Of a DNA stretch of 64,000 nucleotides, positions 19,101 through 26,114 are shown piece after piece. Location of the stretch: the NCBI GenBank assembly GCA_029202545.1, contig CP119311.1, forward strand, positions 3,906,001 to 3,970,000, given 5' to 3'. A program made the translations under genes and the position numbers. The first letter of the stretch is position 1. Each line of letters opens with the position of its first letter. Source of the DNA: Candidatus Pseudobacter hemicellulosilyticus. GTDB taxonomy: Bacteria > Bacteroidota > Bacteroidia > Chitinophagales > Chitinophagaceae. Under the pieces are notes generated by a model, which did no database searches, was not told where the DNA came from, and saw only the letters and a list, made by a program, of their open reading frames with translations.

Positions 19101-21119
19101 TTGTTCGCCGGCACAGAAAATGCGGTCCGCAGGAATGGTCAGGTCTGCGCCACTGTTATTGGTGAATTGCTGCGTCACCGTGGTGGATCCGCACTCGTTG
19201 CTGACCGTTAGTTTAACGGAATGCTGGCCAAGGCTGGTGAAATCAATAGTGCCTGGATCGGCATCGGTGGAACTGCCCACCACGCCATTGTCAAATTCCC
19301 AAAGATAGGTGAGGGGATCGCTGCCGCAATTGCTGACCGTGGCTTCGGGTTTGATCTGCGATTGCCCGCAGGCATTGGCAATAGGCGCCAGGCTCACCTG
19401 TGGCTTTTGTTTTACCTGCACCGTTTTTTGCATGCTGGCCGTGCCACAGGCGCCGGTAATGCGGAGCGTCAGTGTATAGGTACCGGGATTGGCAAAGCTG
19501 AAAGCAGGTGTGGCGCTACTGGCATTGCTGCCATTGGCAAAACTCCAGCCCGCTGAAGTGCCGCAGAATCCCGGTGCATAGCCTACTGTCCACTGGTAAG
19601 CCGTATTGGCGCAGTTGCCTGTGATAGATGTATTGGTAGTAGTGACCGTACTGCCTGCGCATACCTTATCATCACTGACCGTAAAAACAGGGGCCGCTGT
19701 TGGGTTCACACAGACCTGTTGGGTATAGGTGCTGCTGCCACAGGGATTGGTGACGGTCATCTTCACGGTATAGGTGCCGGGATTGGCATAGGTATGACAG
19801 GGATTGGGAATAGTGGCTGTATTGGAAGCGCTGCCGGGATCGCCAAAATCCCAGCTGTAGAGGGCATTGGAGATACAGTTGTTGATATAACCGGCAATGC
19901 TGGCGTCTGCAAAACACACGGACTGGCCGGCGCAGGCCAGGGGCGTGCTGATAGTGAACTTTGCCTGCGGCTTCACTTTTACAATGATATTGCCACCCCC
20001 AAATTCTTTATAGCTGCAGGCGTTGGTGGCGCGTATGGTGAGCGGGTAGTTGGGACTTTGGGGACAGGAGGTAGTGGTATAAAGATGCGAAATGGATTCA
20101 GCGGAATTGCTGTTGTTGATAGGGTGGCTCCATCTTTTAACACTGCCGTCGCCAAATTTCAATTCATAGCTGGTGCCGGGCGAATTGAGCTGCCAGGTGG
20201 TGACCAGTACGTTAACGGTCAGGTCGGCGCAGCCTTCGGTAGGACCGGTAGTAGCAATGCCAATGTCAGGGTTGCTCTGGTTGGCCACGGTATAGGTCTT
20301 TGAATTGCTGCAGCCATTGCTGCCATTGCCGGTGATCACCATGGGAAAGGCGCCCAGGCGGGTATAGGTATGCTGCAAAGGAAAACTGGCCATGGTAAGG
20401 CCTGTAACCAGCGGGCTGCCATCGCCCCAGTCCAGGGTATAATCAGTGATACAGTTATTATCCGGCGAAGTATTGCTGACTGTTATTGTGAAATTGGGGT
20501 TACCGGCATCGGGGTAGTTGGAACAGTTGTTGAAAGGTTCCAGTGGCCGGTTCACATCGCCTAAGGAAACTTCGGGCGCCTGCTTGATAGAAATACTCCG
20601 GCTGCTGCTGACTGTACAGCCATGATCATCGGTCACGGTAAGGGTATTGGAGATAGCCGCATTGCCGCAACCCGTAGCGGTAAACCGGTGGGTGGGATTG
20701 GCGCTGCTGGCGCTGCCGCCATCGCCAAAGGTCCAGGCATAATCATAAGGGGCCAGTCCACCGCTGACTGTACTGCTGAAGCTGGCCAGTGCTGAAGCGC
20801 AGATAGTGCCGGCAGGATTGCTGAAGTTTACGGATGGATTACTATATACTGTGACAGTTACAGCAGGGCTGGTAGCGGGCGCACCGGCAGTAGTGATGAT
20901 CACCGCATAGCTGCCGTTGCTGGTGGCTATATAGTTTTGACTGGTGGCGCCGTTGATATTGCTGCCGTCCTTCTGCCATTGATAGCTGTTGCCGGCGGAG
21001 GCCGACAGCTGCACATTTTTACCGGCACAGAAACTCAGCGGGCCATTGGGGGTGATGACCTGGCTCCACGCAGCACAAGACCAGACAATAAAAATTATTG
21101 AGGTAAAAAATCCTTTCAT
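16200..21119 (-). CDS. SprB-like PKD/Ig repeat adhesin with type IX type-B sorting domain
   Basis: A 1639-residue secreted surface protein, probably an adhesin. The signal peptide ends near WSQ (about 20). Repeated PKD-type domains fill roughly 95-700 (YDYAWTFGDGGSAS, YTLDWGDGSPL, LYSWDFGDPGSAS, LTYLWEFDNGV). Ig-like T9SS repeats follow (LQWFSTATGGTG, VSWSWSGPGNF, ARYAWTGPEGF). The last 95 residues are the gliding-motility-associated type-B C-terminal domain (LVIPNAFYPN..FDAWGKIVFE..DAYTWKI). A block of about 260 residues is internally duplicated (near 836 and 1096). It forms an operon with the SprF-like gene. Confidence 0.93.
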   Translation of the reverse strand: MKGFFTSIIFIVWSCAAWSQVITPNGPLSFCAGKNVQLSASAGNSYQWQKDGSNINGATSQNYIATSNGSYAVIITTAGAPATSPAVTVTVYSNPSVNFSNPAGTICASALASFSSTVSGGLAPYDYAWTFGDGGSASSANPTHRFTATGCGNAAISNTLTVTDDHGCTVSSSRSISIKQAPEVSLGDVNRPLEPFNNCSNYPDAGNPNFTITVSNTSPDNNCITDYTLDWGDGSPLVTGLTMASFPLQHTYTRLGAFPMVITGNGSNGCSNSKTYTVANQSNPDIGIATTGPTEGCADLTVNVLVTTWQLNSPGTSYELKFGDGSVKRWSHPINNSNSAESISHLYTTTSCPQSPNYPLTIRATNACSYKEFGGGNIIVKVKPQAKFTISTPLACAGQSVCFADASIAGYINNCISNALYSWDFGDPGSASNTATIPNPCHTYANPGTYTVKMTVTNPCGSSTYTQQVCVNPTAAPVFTVSDDKVCAGSTVTTTNTSITGNCANTAYQWTVGYAPGFCGTSAGWSFANGSNASSATPAFSFANPGTYTLTLRITGACGTASMQKTVQVKQKPQVSLAPIANACGQSQIKPEATVSNCGSDPLTYLWEFDNGVVGSSTDADPGTIDFTSLGQHSVKLTVSNECGSTTVTQQFTNNSGADLTIPADRIFCAGEQSGTLALTSTTPNTVIRWTNSHPAIGLPASGNGNIGSFVSSNTTGASITATITVTATANNCPVSKTFTITVHPQPAAPVVTTPVSYCHLETALPLQATVSPGHSLQWFSTATGGTGSTVLPTPNTGSIGTTVYYVSQVNNTTQCESKRVSITVTVSAIPVISGQQLQDPVNCASATGSIRLQGLVAGVTYAVQYTKNGGSPLTLSLTASSSGVISISNLTAGTYADISVSNSGCHSNTVGPFVLSDPNPPAAPVAGPDPELCAGNTLSLAASHPQSGVSWSWSGPGNFSSSQPNPIINTAIPAHSGVYRVTVTLNGCTSAPAEVRALVHPRPDAPQVSASHSVCLGQDLQLSASTGFAGAVSWSWSGPNGFGSTLQNPVLPNAGTALNGLYTVRIQSVTGNCGSPDASTTVSIRPVPVITGSSFINPIGCSSATGILVLTGLQPQTLYTVLYMRDGQQQPAVNAQSAPDGQLMIAGLRAGVYSQVTVGLGGCTSAPAGPFTLPDTPPFSVIAESNGAICSGNTLLLSARATAQGSARYAWTGPEGFTSNLASPSIPNARAVHSGLYEVSITINGCSASGSVTATVAQPSIGGRTNGPAAVCPGNNSGAVTLTGHHGEILRWEQSVNGGQSWNSVLSTLPVYNYANLATSTWYRAVVQSGLCAPAYSSATLITVQDGVRDVRLSPALVSTCNHDSSIRFQATAAQNGTSALQYTWYVNGQVVGSGAQLAHRFLADRNSPADIPFQVFVVAENAGGCQDRSPEGQVLIKALPAPQIAVSPSTIQREPKYQFTFTDVSPETPGEAHTWQVGDPAAAPLNGRQVSYDYKRTGNFKVLLSVLDRNTGCAARDSVNVTIVPVPGSLVIPNAFYPNSAHPELRTFKLKGLGMVRYHLQVFDAWGKIVFETKELNSDGSPKVAWNGSYMNTGKPLPQDAYTWKIAAIEFENGRPWNGMSYNGGASKYFGNVTLFR

Positions 21120-21471
21120 CCAGGTTATTTTTAAGGGGCTCCATAGAGAGCAGGGATAAACGGTACACCATCAGTGTACTGTTCTTCATGTGCATTGGAT
21201 GAACAGAAAGCCTGTGTAGCCGACCAGGCCGGTATTTGTAAAGGATATAAGCAATGGAAGGTGTGGATATTGGAAAGATGGCAAGCGGGCCAGGAAGAAG
21301 GTTACGGATTGATAGAAGAGGCCCGGGGCAAGATAGCATCTTGTGGGGAGATGAGGAAGGGAATTGCCATTTTTTTGTCAGGTTTATATGCTTTAAGGGG
21401 GACCAGGGGCTGCTGGCCAATCCCCTGTTGGCGGAATGCCTACCTTGCCCCGGTTTTTAAATACAAGGCTT
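21120..21471. other. 352-bp divergent spacer, no gene recognised
   Basis: Separates the divergent starts of the adhesin and the 21.5-kb envelope protein and must carry both promoters. An open frame of about 117 codons begins here but runs into the signal-peptide region of the real downstream gene in another frame and has no coding character. No repeat or hairpin of note was seen. Confidence 0.5.
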
Positions 21472-22074
21472 ATGAAATGGCTCCCCGCGCTGATTTTGGC
21501 AGCGCTGTTTTTACCCCGTACACTTGAAGCGCAGGATACCGAAACTACCCAATCTCCCGGACACGCTTCCATTAAAGGTCTTCACCGCATCACCCTCAGT
21601 ATCGGACATTCGCATATCCGTAAAGGACTTCGGCACGACGAAACCTATGGTGTGTCTGCCGCCTCCTGGGCGCTGGACTACGATTACTGGCTCACAGATC
21701 ACTGGGCGGTAGGTGTTCACTCGGACCTGCTCCTGGAAAATTTCCTGGTAGAAGAACATATCGGCAACAAAGACGAAGAGACCAGTATCATGGAACGGAA
21801 TTACCCCATCTCCGTGATCCCCGTTATCCTCTATAAGCCCTGGGAACACCTGGCGCTGGTAGCTGGTGTAGGCGAGGAATTCAGCAAGGAAGAGAACCTG
21901 CTGGTATACCGCGGCGGCCTTGAACTGGGCTGGCACCTGCCCCATCACTGGGAACTGGGCGCTACCTTCAACTACGATGTTAAGAAAGACGCCTACGATA
22001 CCTGGATGGTGGGTTTTGGCGTCAGCCGCTTCCTGGGTGGGCATCATGCGCACCACGAAGCAGTGCATATGTAG
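21472..22074 (+). CDS. Uncharacterised envelope protein, outer-membrane-barrel-like
   Basis: About 200 residues from ATG 21472 (MKWLPALILAAL), chosen because it gives a proper signal peptide ending at LEAQ; an in-frame ATG 36 bp upstream would bury it. The mature part alternates aromatic and hydrophobic residues in short strands (ALDYDYWLTDHWAVGVHSDL, LVYRGGLELGWHL, WELGATFNYDV) and ends in a His-rich tail (GGHHAHHEAVHM). This looks like a small eight-strand barrel or porin-family protein of unknown role. The His-rich C-terminus could bind metal, which is speculation. A strong terminator follows 11 bp after the stop. Confidence 0.7.
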   Translation: MKWLPALILAALFLPRTLEAQDTETTQSPGHASIKGLHRITLSIGHSHIRKGLRHDETYGVSAASWALDYDYWLTDHWAVGVHSDLLLENFLVEEHIGNKDEETSIMERNYPISVIPVILYKPWEHLALVAGVGEEFSKEENLLVYRGGLELGWHLPHHWELGATFNYDVKKDAYDTWMVGFGVSRFLGGHHAHHEAVHM

Positions 22075-22085
22075 TGAACTTTTTT

Positions 22086-22119
22086 AGCATTCGCCCGCTG
22101 CTGGCGGGCGAATGCTTTT
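22086..22119 (+). terminator. Intrinsic terminator after the 21.5-kb envelope gene
   Basis: Perfect 13-bp stem: AGCATTCGCCCGC (22086-22098), loop TGCTG, GCGGGCGAATGCT (22104-22116), followed by a T-rich tract. Confidence 0.85.
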
Positions 22120-22224
22120 CTGCTCCTTTTTAAGCTATCCTTAATGCAGGCCCCCGGCCTGCAGCACATCTTTGGCAGTATTCTTGGATGATACAGGCGA
22201 CTATTTACCATTAAATACACCTGT

Positions 22225-23580
22225 ATGAGGACCATCCGCCTTTTTCTCCTGCTTGTAGTCCCTTTTGTAGCTATCGGCCTGGTCAGCTCCTGCCAGTCGG
22301 CCAGCAGTTTTCCCGGTGTCTATGCCGGCGTGAAGCTGAGTATCAGTCCTATGATCGGCGCCGGTATGATCCGCACCGATGTGGTGATCCTTTTCCGGAA
22401 AGACGGTACTTTTACTGATGAACTGGAAGAGCCCGACTGGAAAACCGCTGTCAGCGGCAAATATGCCATCAGCGGTTCCAAAGTGATTTTGACCTTTGCC
22501 AAAGACGGCGATAAAACCGAATACAAGTTTACCGAAAAGGGCAACCTGGATGCCGGCAGCTTTACCCTGTTCAAAATGGCCGAGAAGGATAAGATCCCAC
22601 CAGGTGAATACGAGTTCCAGTATGCCAGCGGCAGCGGCGGCATCGGTACACCGGTGCCCTATGTGGGCGCCAGCGGTAAGACCTACCTCAACTTTGACGG
22701 CAATGGCAATTTCACCACAGAGAAAAATTCAGCTACAGTGGTGGCCGGTGACAATATCGGCGGCGGTACTTCCAAAAGCAGTGACGGGAAAGGTAAATAT
22801 GTACTTAAAGATGGTGAGCTGACCCTGACATTCAGCAACGGTGCTGTTACCAGACATAGTTTCTTTGCTCATCGTGGTGATGGCAGTAAAGGCGATGCTA
22901 TGGCGGTCATAGATGGTCGCTTCTTCTTTGAGAAAGATGAGAAGGATAAAAAGAAGACCAGTAAGGACGCGCCTGCGGCCAGCACTATACTGGAATCCCT
23001 TCGCCGGCAACATGGCGGCAATGCCATTGATAATATTAAGACCGTACTGGTAAAGGGTACTATGACCGGGCTGAACCTGGTATCCCGGATAGACCTGGAA
23101 AATAAAAAATACCGGTATGAAATATACCAGGGCAATAAGCTGATAGGGGTGGAACAGATTGAAGGCAACAGCGGCTGGCAATGGGTCAATGGAAAAAGAT
23201 CGGCCGTTACGCAACAGCGGATCAAAGAAGTTAAGATCAGTGCCTATACCGGTATTTCGGGCCTGCGTGCTGCCAATAATAATGGCTTTACAGGTGCTAC
23301 AGTAACTGCGGGTAAAAATGGCGAAGGATATAGCGTGGCCTTTATGGTGGACGGCATTCCTGTGGTGTATGTGGTGAACAATAATTTACAATTGCTGGGG
23401 GATGGGTACCAGATGGGCAATGCCCAGACCCTGACGCTTTATAGCAACTATAAAAAAGTGGGTAGCCTCAATATCCCTTTCACTGAAACCATGACCAGGG
23501 AGGGGAAAAAGCAGGTGGCCACTATAAATGAATACCAGGTAAATGTTCCCCTGGGAACGGATTGGTCTGTACCGCAGTAG
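22225..23580 (+). CDS. Uncharacterised lipoprotein
   Basis: A 451-residue protein that I do not recognise. It has a lipoprotein signal with lipobox VSSC (Cys23). The first half has two similar 'expected phenotype' blocks: a beta-rich stretch with FRKDGTF and GKYAISGSKVILTFAKDG, then FDGNGNFTTEK and GKYVLKDGELTLTFSNG, which suggests a duplicated lipocalin-like or META-like beta fold. A basic/acidic linker KDEKDKKKTSKD (about 237-248) leads to a second domain (about 255-445) resembling the outer-membrane lipoprotein-sorting or LolA-like style (IDLENKKYRYEIYQG). The gene ends 64 bp before the locus-2 sigma gene. Confidence 0.7.
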   Translation: MRTIRLFLLLVVPFVAIGLVSSCQSASSFPGVYAGVKLSISPMIGAGMIRTDVVILFRKDGTFTDELEEPDWKTAVSGKYAISGSKVILTFAKDGDKTEYKFTEKGNLDAGSFTLFKMAEKDKIPPGEYEFQYASGSGGIGTPVPYVGASGKTYLNFDGNGNFTTEKNSATVVAGDNIGGGTSKSSDGKGKYVLKDGELTLTFSNGAVTRHSFFAHRGDGSKGDAMAVIDGRFFFEKDEKDKKKTSKDAPAASTILESLRRQHGGNAIDNIKTVLVKGTMTGLNLVSRIDLENKKYRYEIYQGNKLIGVEQIEGNSGWQWVNGKRSAVTQQRIKEVKISAYTGISGLRAANNNGFTGATVTAGKNGEGYSVAFMVDGIPVVYVVNNNLQLLGDGYQMGNAQTLTLYSNYKKVGSLNIPFTETMTREGKKQVATINEYQVNVPLGTDWSVPQ

Positions 23581-23644
23581 GCAGACGCTGACCATTGTTT
23601 AGTTCCCTTTGCCTAATATTGTAGGAAATTATCAATAGGGCTGA

Positions 23645-24262
23645 TTGGAAAACCGGGAACAGCATACTGAACAGGATTTGGTCCGCCGGCTGGCCGCCGG
23701 CGAGACGGAAGCATTCCAGGTGCTTTTCCATCGCTATTTCCGGCGCCTGACCTTTTTTGCCGCCAATATCATCAACAACCAGGAAGATGCCAATGACCTG
23801 GCCCAGGAGGCGCTGTACCAGCTATGGCTGCACCGGTCGGCATTCAGGGAGGAAGCGCAGCTGCGTTCCTGGTTGTATGTCGCCACCCGCAATGCGGCGC
23901 TCAATTACCTGAAATCAAGTCAGCGGCGCAGCCAGCGCCATGAAGAAACAGCCCGGCTGCTGGAATCAGCGGGTCAGGACCTGCTGGAAACGGCCATGGC
24001 GCGGGAAGAGCTGCTGGAGTTGCTGTTGCAGGAACTGGAGGCCGTACCGCCGCCCCAGGCTACCGTACTGAAATTACTTTTTATAGAAGGGCTCAGCTAC
24101 CGGGACATTGCAGAAAAATTGCAGATCCCCGAAGCCACCATCCGCAAGCAGAAGGAGCGGGGCGTCAGGCTGCTTCGCGCCACGCTGTTACAGAAAAAAA
24201 TGTGGAGCCTCCTGCTCCTGCTCAATGCAGCCCAGCTCGGCAGCCGAGGGCGTCTGTTATAA
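23645..24262 (+). CDS. ECF-type RNA polymerase sigma-70 factor (SusCD locus 2), TTG start
   Basis: A 205-residue ECF sigma factor expected to drive SusCD locus 2. Region 2 shows DANDLAQEALYQLWLHR and LRSWLYVATRNAALNYLK. Region 4 shows GLSYRDIAEKLQIPEATIRKQKERGVRLLRA. The best start is TTG at 23645, because no ATG occurs upstream of region 2 in frame. A hydrophobic tail (WSLLLLLNAAQLG) resembles that of other Bacteroidota ECF factors. The spacer to its fecR (424 bp) is filled by an 84-bp tandem array with the same core motif as the locus-1 spacer. Confidence 0.92.
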   Translation: MENREQHTEQDLVRRLAAGETEAFQVLFHRYFRRLTFFAANIINNQEDANDLAQEALYQLWLHRSAFREEAQLRSWLYVATRNAALNYLKSSQRRSQRHEETARLLESAGQDLLETAMAREELLELLLQELEAVPPPQATVLKLLFIEGLSYRDIAEKLQIPEATIRKQKERGVRLLRATLLQKKMWSLLLLLNAAQLGSRGRLL

Positions 24263-24354
24263 GCTATCCCGCATCCTGCGGAGAATAAACCTGTTTTGTT
24301 TTCAGGCCCTTCACAGCTTCGTTTCCGGGAAACTAAAAATGGTTAACGCAATCC

Positions 24355-24620
24355 TTTTGGTTCGTCTCCAACAAAAGGAATTTTGGACGAACCAAGGGCT
24401 CGTTCTCGTGAACCATGTTGCAAGCCTGGTCGGGAACCAATTGGTTCGTCCCTAACAATAAGAAATCTTCTACGAACCATACACTCGCTTCAGTGACCTT
24501 GCTAAAAATAGGGAAGGGCGCTTTGGGTTCGTCCTCAACAAAAGAATCTCTGAACGAACCATAGGCTCGTTTTCGTGAACTATGTTACGTGTATGGCCGG
24601 GAGCCTCCCGGTTCGTTCCC
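24355..24620. repeat. Tandem array of ~84-bp units with paired GGTTCGTC / GACGAACC arms
   Basis: GGTTCGTC-type arms begin at 24359, 24443, 24526 and 24610 (periods 84, 83 and 84 bp). The first three are each followed about 20-27 bp later by the inverse arm (GGACGAACC 24385, ACGAACC 24472, GAACGAACC 24552), so each of these units can form a hairpin. Between them the units share GGCTCGTTyTCGTGAAC. The fourth unit is cut short. The array occupies the sigma-fecR spacer of locus 2 and ends about 65 bp before the fecR start. The unit sequence differs from that of locus 1 except for the core. Confidence 0.9.
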
Positions 24621-24686
24621 AAAAAAATCTTCTATACCCCTGTCACAAACCAGCCTTGCCGTTGTTTACAGGTAAAAGGGCTGCTT

Positions 24687-25949
24687 ATGTTGGAAGAAAT
24701 ACTGCCTCCCGGCTTATTGGCCGTTCTATACAAAAAGGCCAATGCCCATCCGCTTGAACCAGGGGAAGAAGCCCTGCTGGCCGATTGGATCGGTCAGTCC
24801 CCGCATAAAGAGGCTTTTGTCCAACAGCTGAGCAACGAAGACGCGGTATGGGAAGACCTGAAAGCCCGCTATGGCTTTGCCCCGGAGGGGGAATGGGCGC
24901 GTATGCAGCAACGTATAACCGCTGATGCCGGCATAGAAACCCCGCCGGCAGCGCGTTTGCGGTCCCTGCGGCCCTGGCGCTGGGCGGCAGCAGCCGTTTT
25001 CCTCCTTATGGCTGGCGGCGCCTGGTTCTGGTGGAACCGGCAACCCGGTATGCGGGATATCCCTACACCTATTGTGCAGCAGACGCCCATTGCTCCCGGT
25101 AAGGACGGCGCTATCCTCACCCTGGCCGATGGCCGGCAACTGGTGCTGGACAGCCTGGGCAACGGCGTGGTAGCCAGCGAAAGCGGCGCCAGCGTCTACC
25201 TGAACAACGGCCAGCTGGCCTATAACCGCAGCACCGGTCAACCGGGCGCCGGCCAGCCCGCTGCTGATGCCTACAATATTCTCTCCACACCCCGGGGCCG
25301 GCAGTTCACGGTAGTGCTGCCGGATGGCAGTCGCGTCTGGCTCAATGCCGCCAGTTCCATCCGTTATGCCACCGGCATGACCGGCAGCCGCCGCGTAGTG
25401 GAACTGCTGCAGGGTGAAGGCTATTTTGAAGTGGCCCCGCATAATAACCAGGATTTTGTAGTGCAGGTAGGGCAGCAGGCCACTGTGCTGCAACCCGCTT
25501 CCGGTAGCAAGAAGCCCGGTTTCAATATCAACGCCTACCAGGATGAACCCGGTATCCTGGTCACAGCAGTAGAAGGAGGCGCCCGGGTACTGAGTGGCCT
25601 GTTGACACAGGAAGGAACTATGCCGGTTAATGCAAAAACGCAGGAACTGCAGCCAGGAACACAGGCTACGCTACAGGCGGGATCCATCCGCCTGCAACAA
25701 CCTGATATGGGCAAGGTGCTGGCCTGGAAGAATGGCTTTTTCAATTTTGAGAATGCCAATCTTCAATCCGTCATGAAACAACTGGAACGCTGGTATGATA
25801 TAGAAGTGGTGTATGAAAAACAACCGCCGCCCATCTTTTTTGTGGGTAAGCTGAGCAGGAAGATGACACTGGAAGGCGTGTTGAAAACATTGGAAGAATC
25901 GGAAGTGCATTTCAGGATGGAAGGCCGGAAACTGATCGTCAGGCCCTGA
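24687..25949 (+). CDS. FecR family anti-sigma factor (locus 2)
   Basis: Membrane anti-sigma factor paired with the 23.6-kb ECF sigma factor. I chose ATG 24687 (MLEEILPPGLL, 420 residues); a longer in-frame start would translate part of the repeat array. The protein has a cytoplasmic N-terminal region with TPEEALL-like character (HPLEPGEEALLADWI), one transmembrane helix at about 98-116, and the FecR domain beginning TPRGRQFTVVLPDGSRVWLN. The C-terminal DUF4974 domain is LQSVMKQLERWYDIEVVYE..FFVGKLSRKM. It is followed after 165 bp by the locus-2 SusC gene. Confidence 0.94.
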   Translation: MLEEILPPGLLAVLYKKANAHPLEPGEEALLADWIGQSPHKEAFVQQLSNEDAVWEDLKARYGFAPEGEWARMQQRITADAGIETPPAARLRSLRPWRWAAAAVFLLMAGGAWFWWNRQPGMRDIPTPIVQQTPIAPGKDGAILTLADGRQLVLDSLGNGVVASESGASVYLNNGQLAYNRSTGQPGAGQPAADAYNILSTPRGRQFTVVLPDGSRVWLNAASSIRYATGMTGSRRVVELLQGEGYFEVAPHNNQDFVVQVGQQATVLQPASGSKKPGFNINAYQDEPGILVTAVEGGARVLSGLLTQEGTMPVNAKTQELQPGTQATLQAGSIRLQQPDMGKVLAWKNGFFNFENANLQSVMKQLERWYDIEVVYEKQPPPIFFVGKLSRKMTLEGVLKTLEESEVHFRMEGRKLIVRP

Positions 25950-26114
25950 TACGGATCTCTGGAAATGATTTACTGACAACAATTGCTTCATCCATAAAAA
26001 TTAGCTGATCCCCTGTAAAAGCAGAACCGCCCGGCTGGTACCCGAAGCGGCTCCTGTTCAGGTTGATCAATTGCGTAGACGCGTATTATTCACAACCAAA
26101 ACTGCATTAAAATT

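Noticed and set aside
21174..21527. 117-codon plus-strand frame ahead of the 21.5-kb envelope gene
   Set aside because: It overlaps the true signal-peptide region in another frame and shows no domain or secretion signal.
24355..24620. Possible CRISPR array
   Set aside because: Spacing is 83-84 bp, the segments between cores are themselves similar, repeats are imperfect and there is no cas gene. It is a tandem repeat, not repeat-spacer.
6266..24620. GGTTCGTCC core as tRNA T-arm remnants or tRNA genes
   Set aside because: The core lacks the conserved A of GGTTCGAnTCC and no cloverleaf, anticodon arm or acceptor stem can be built around any copy.
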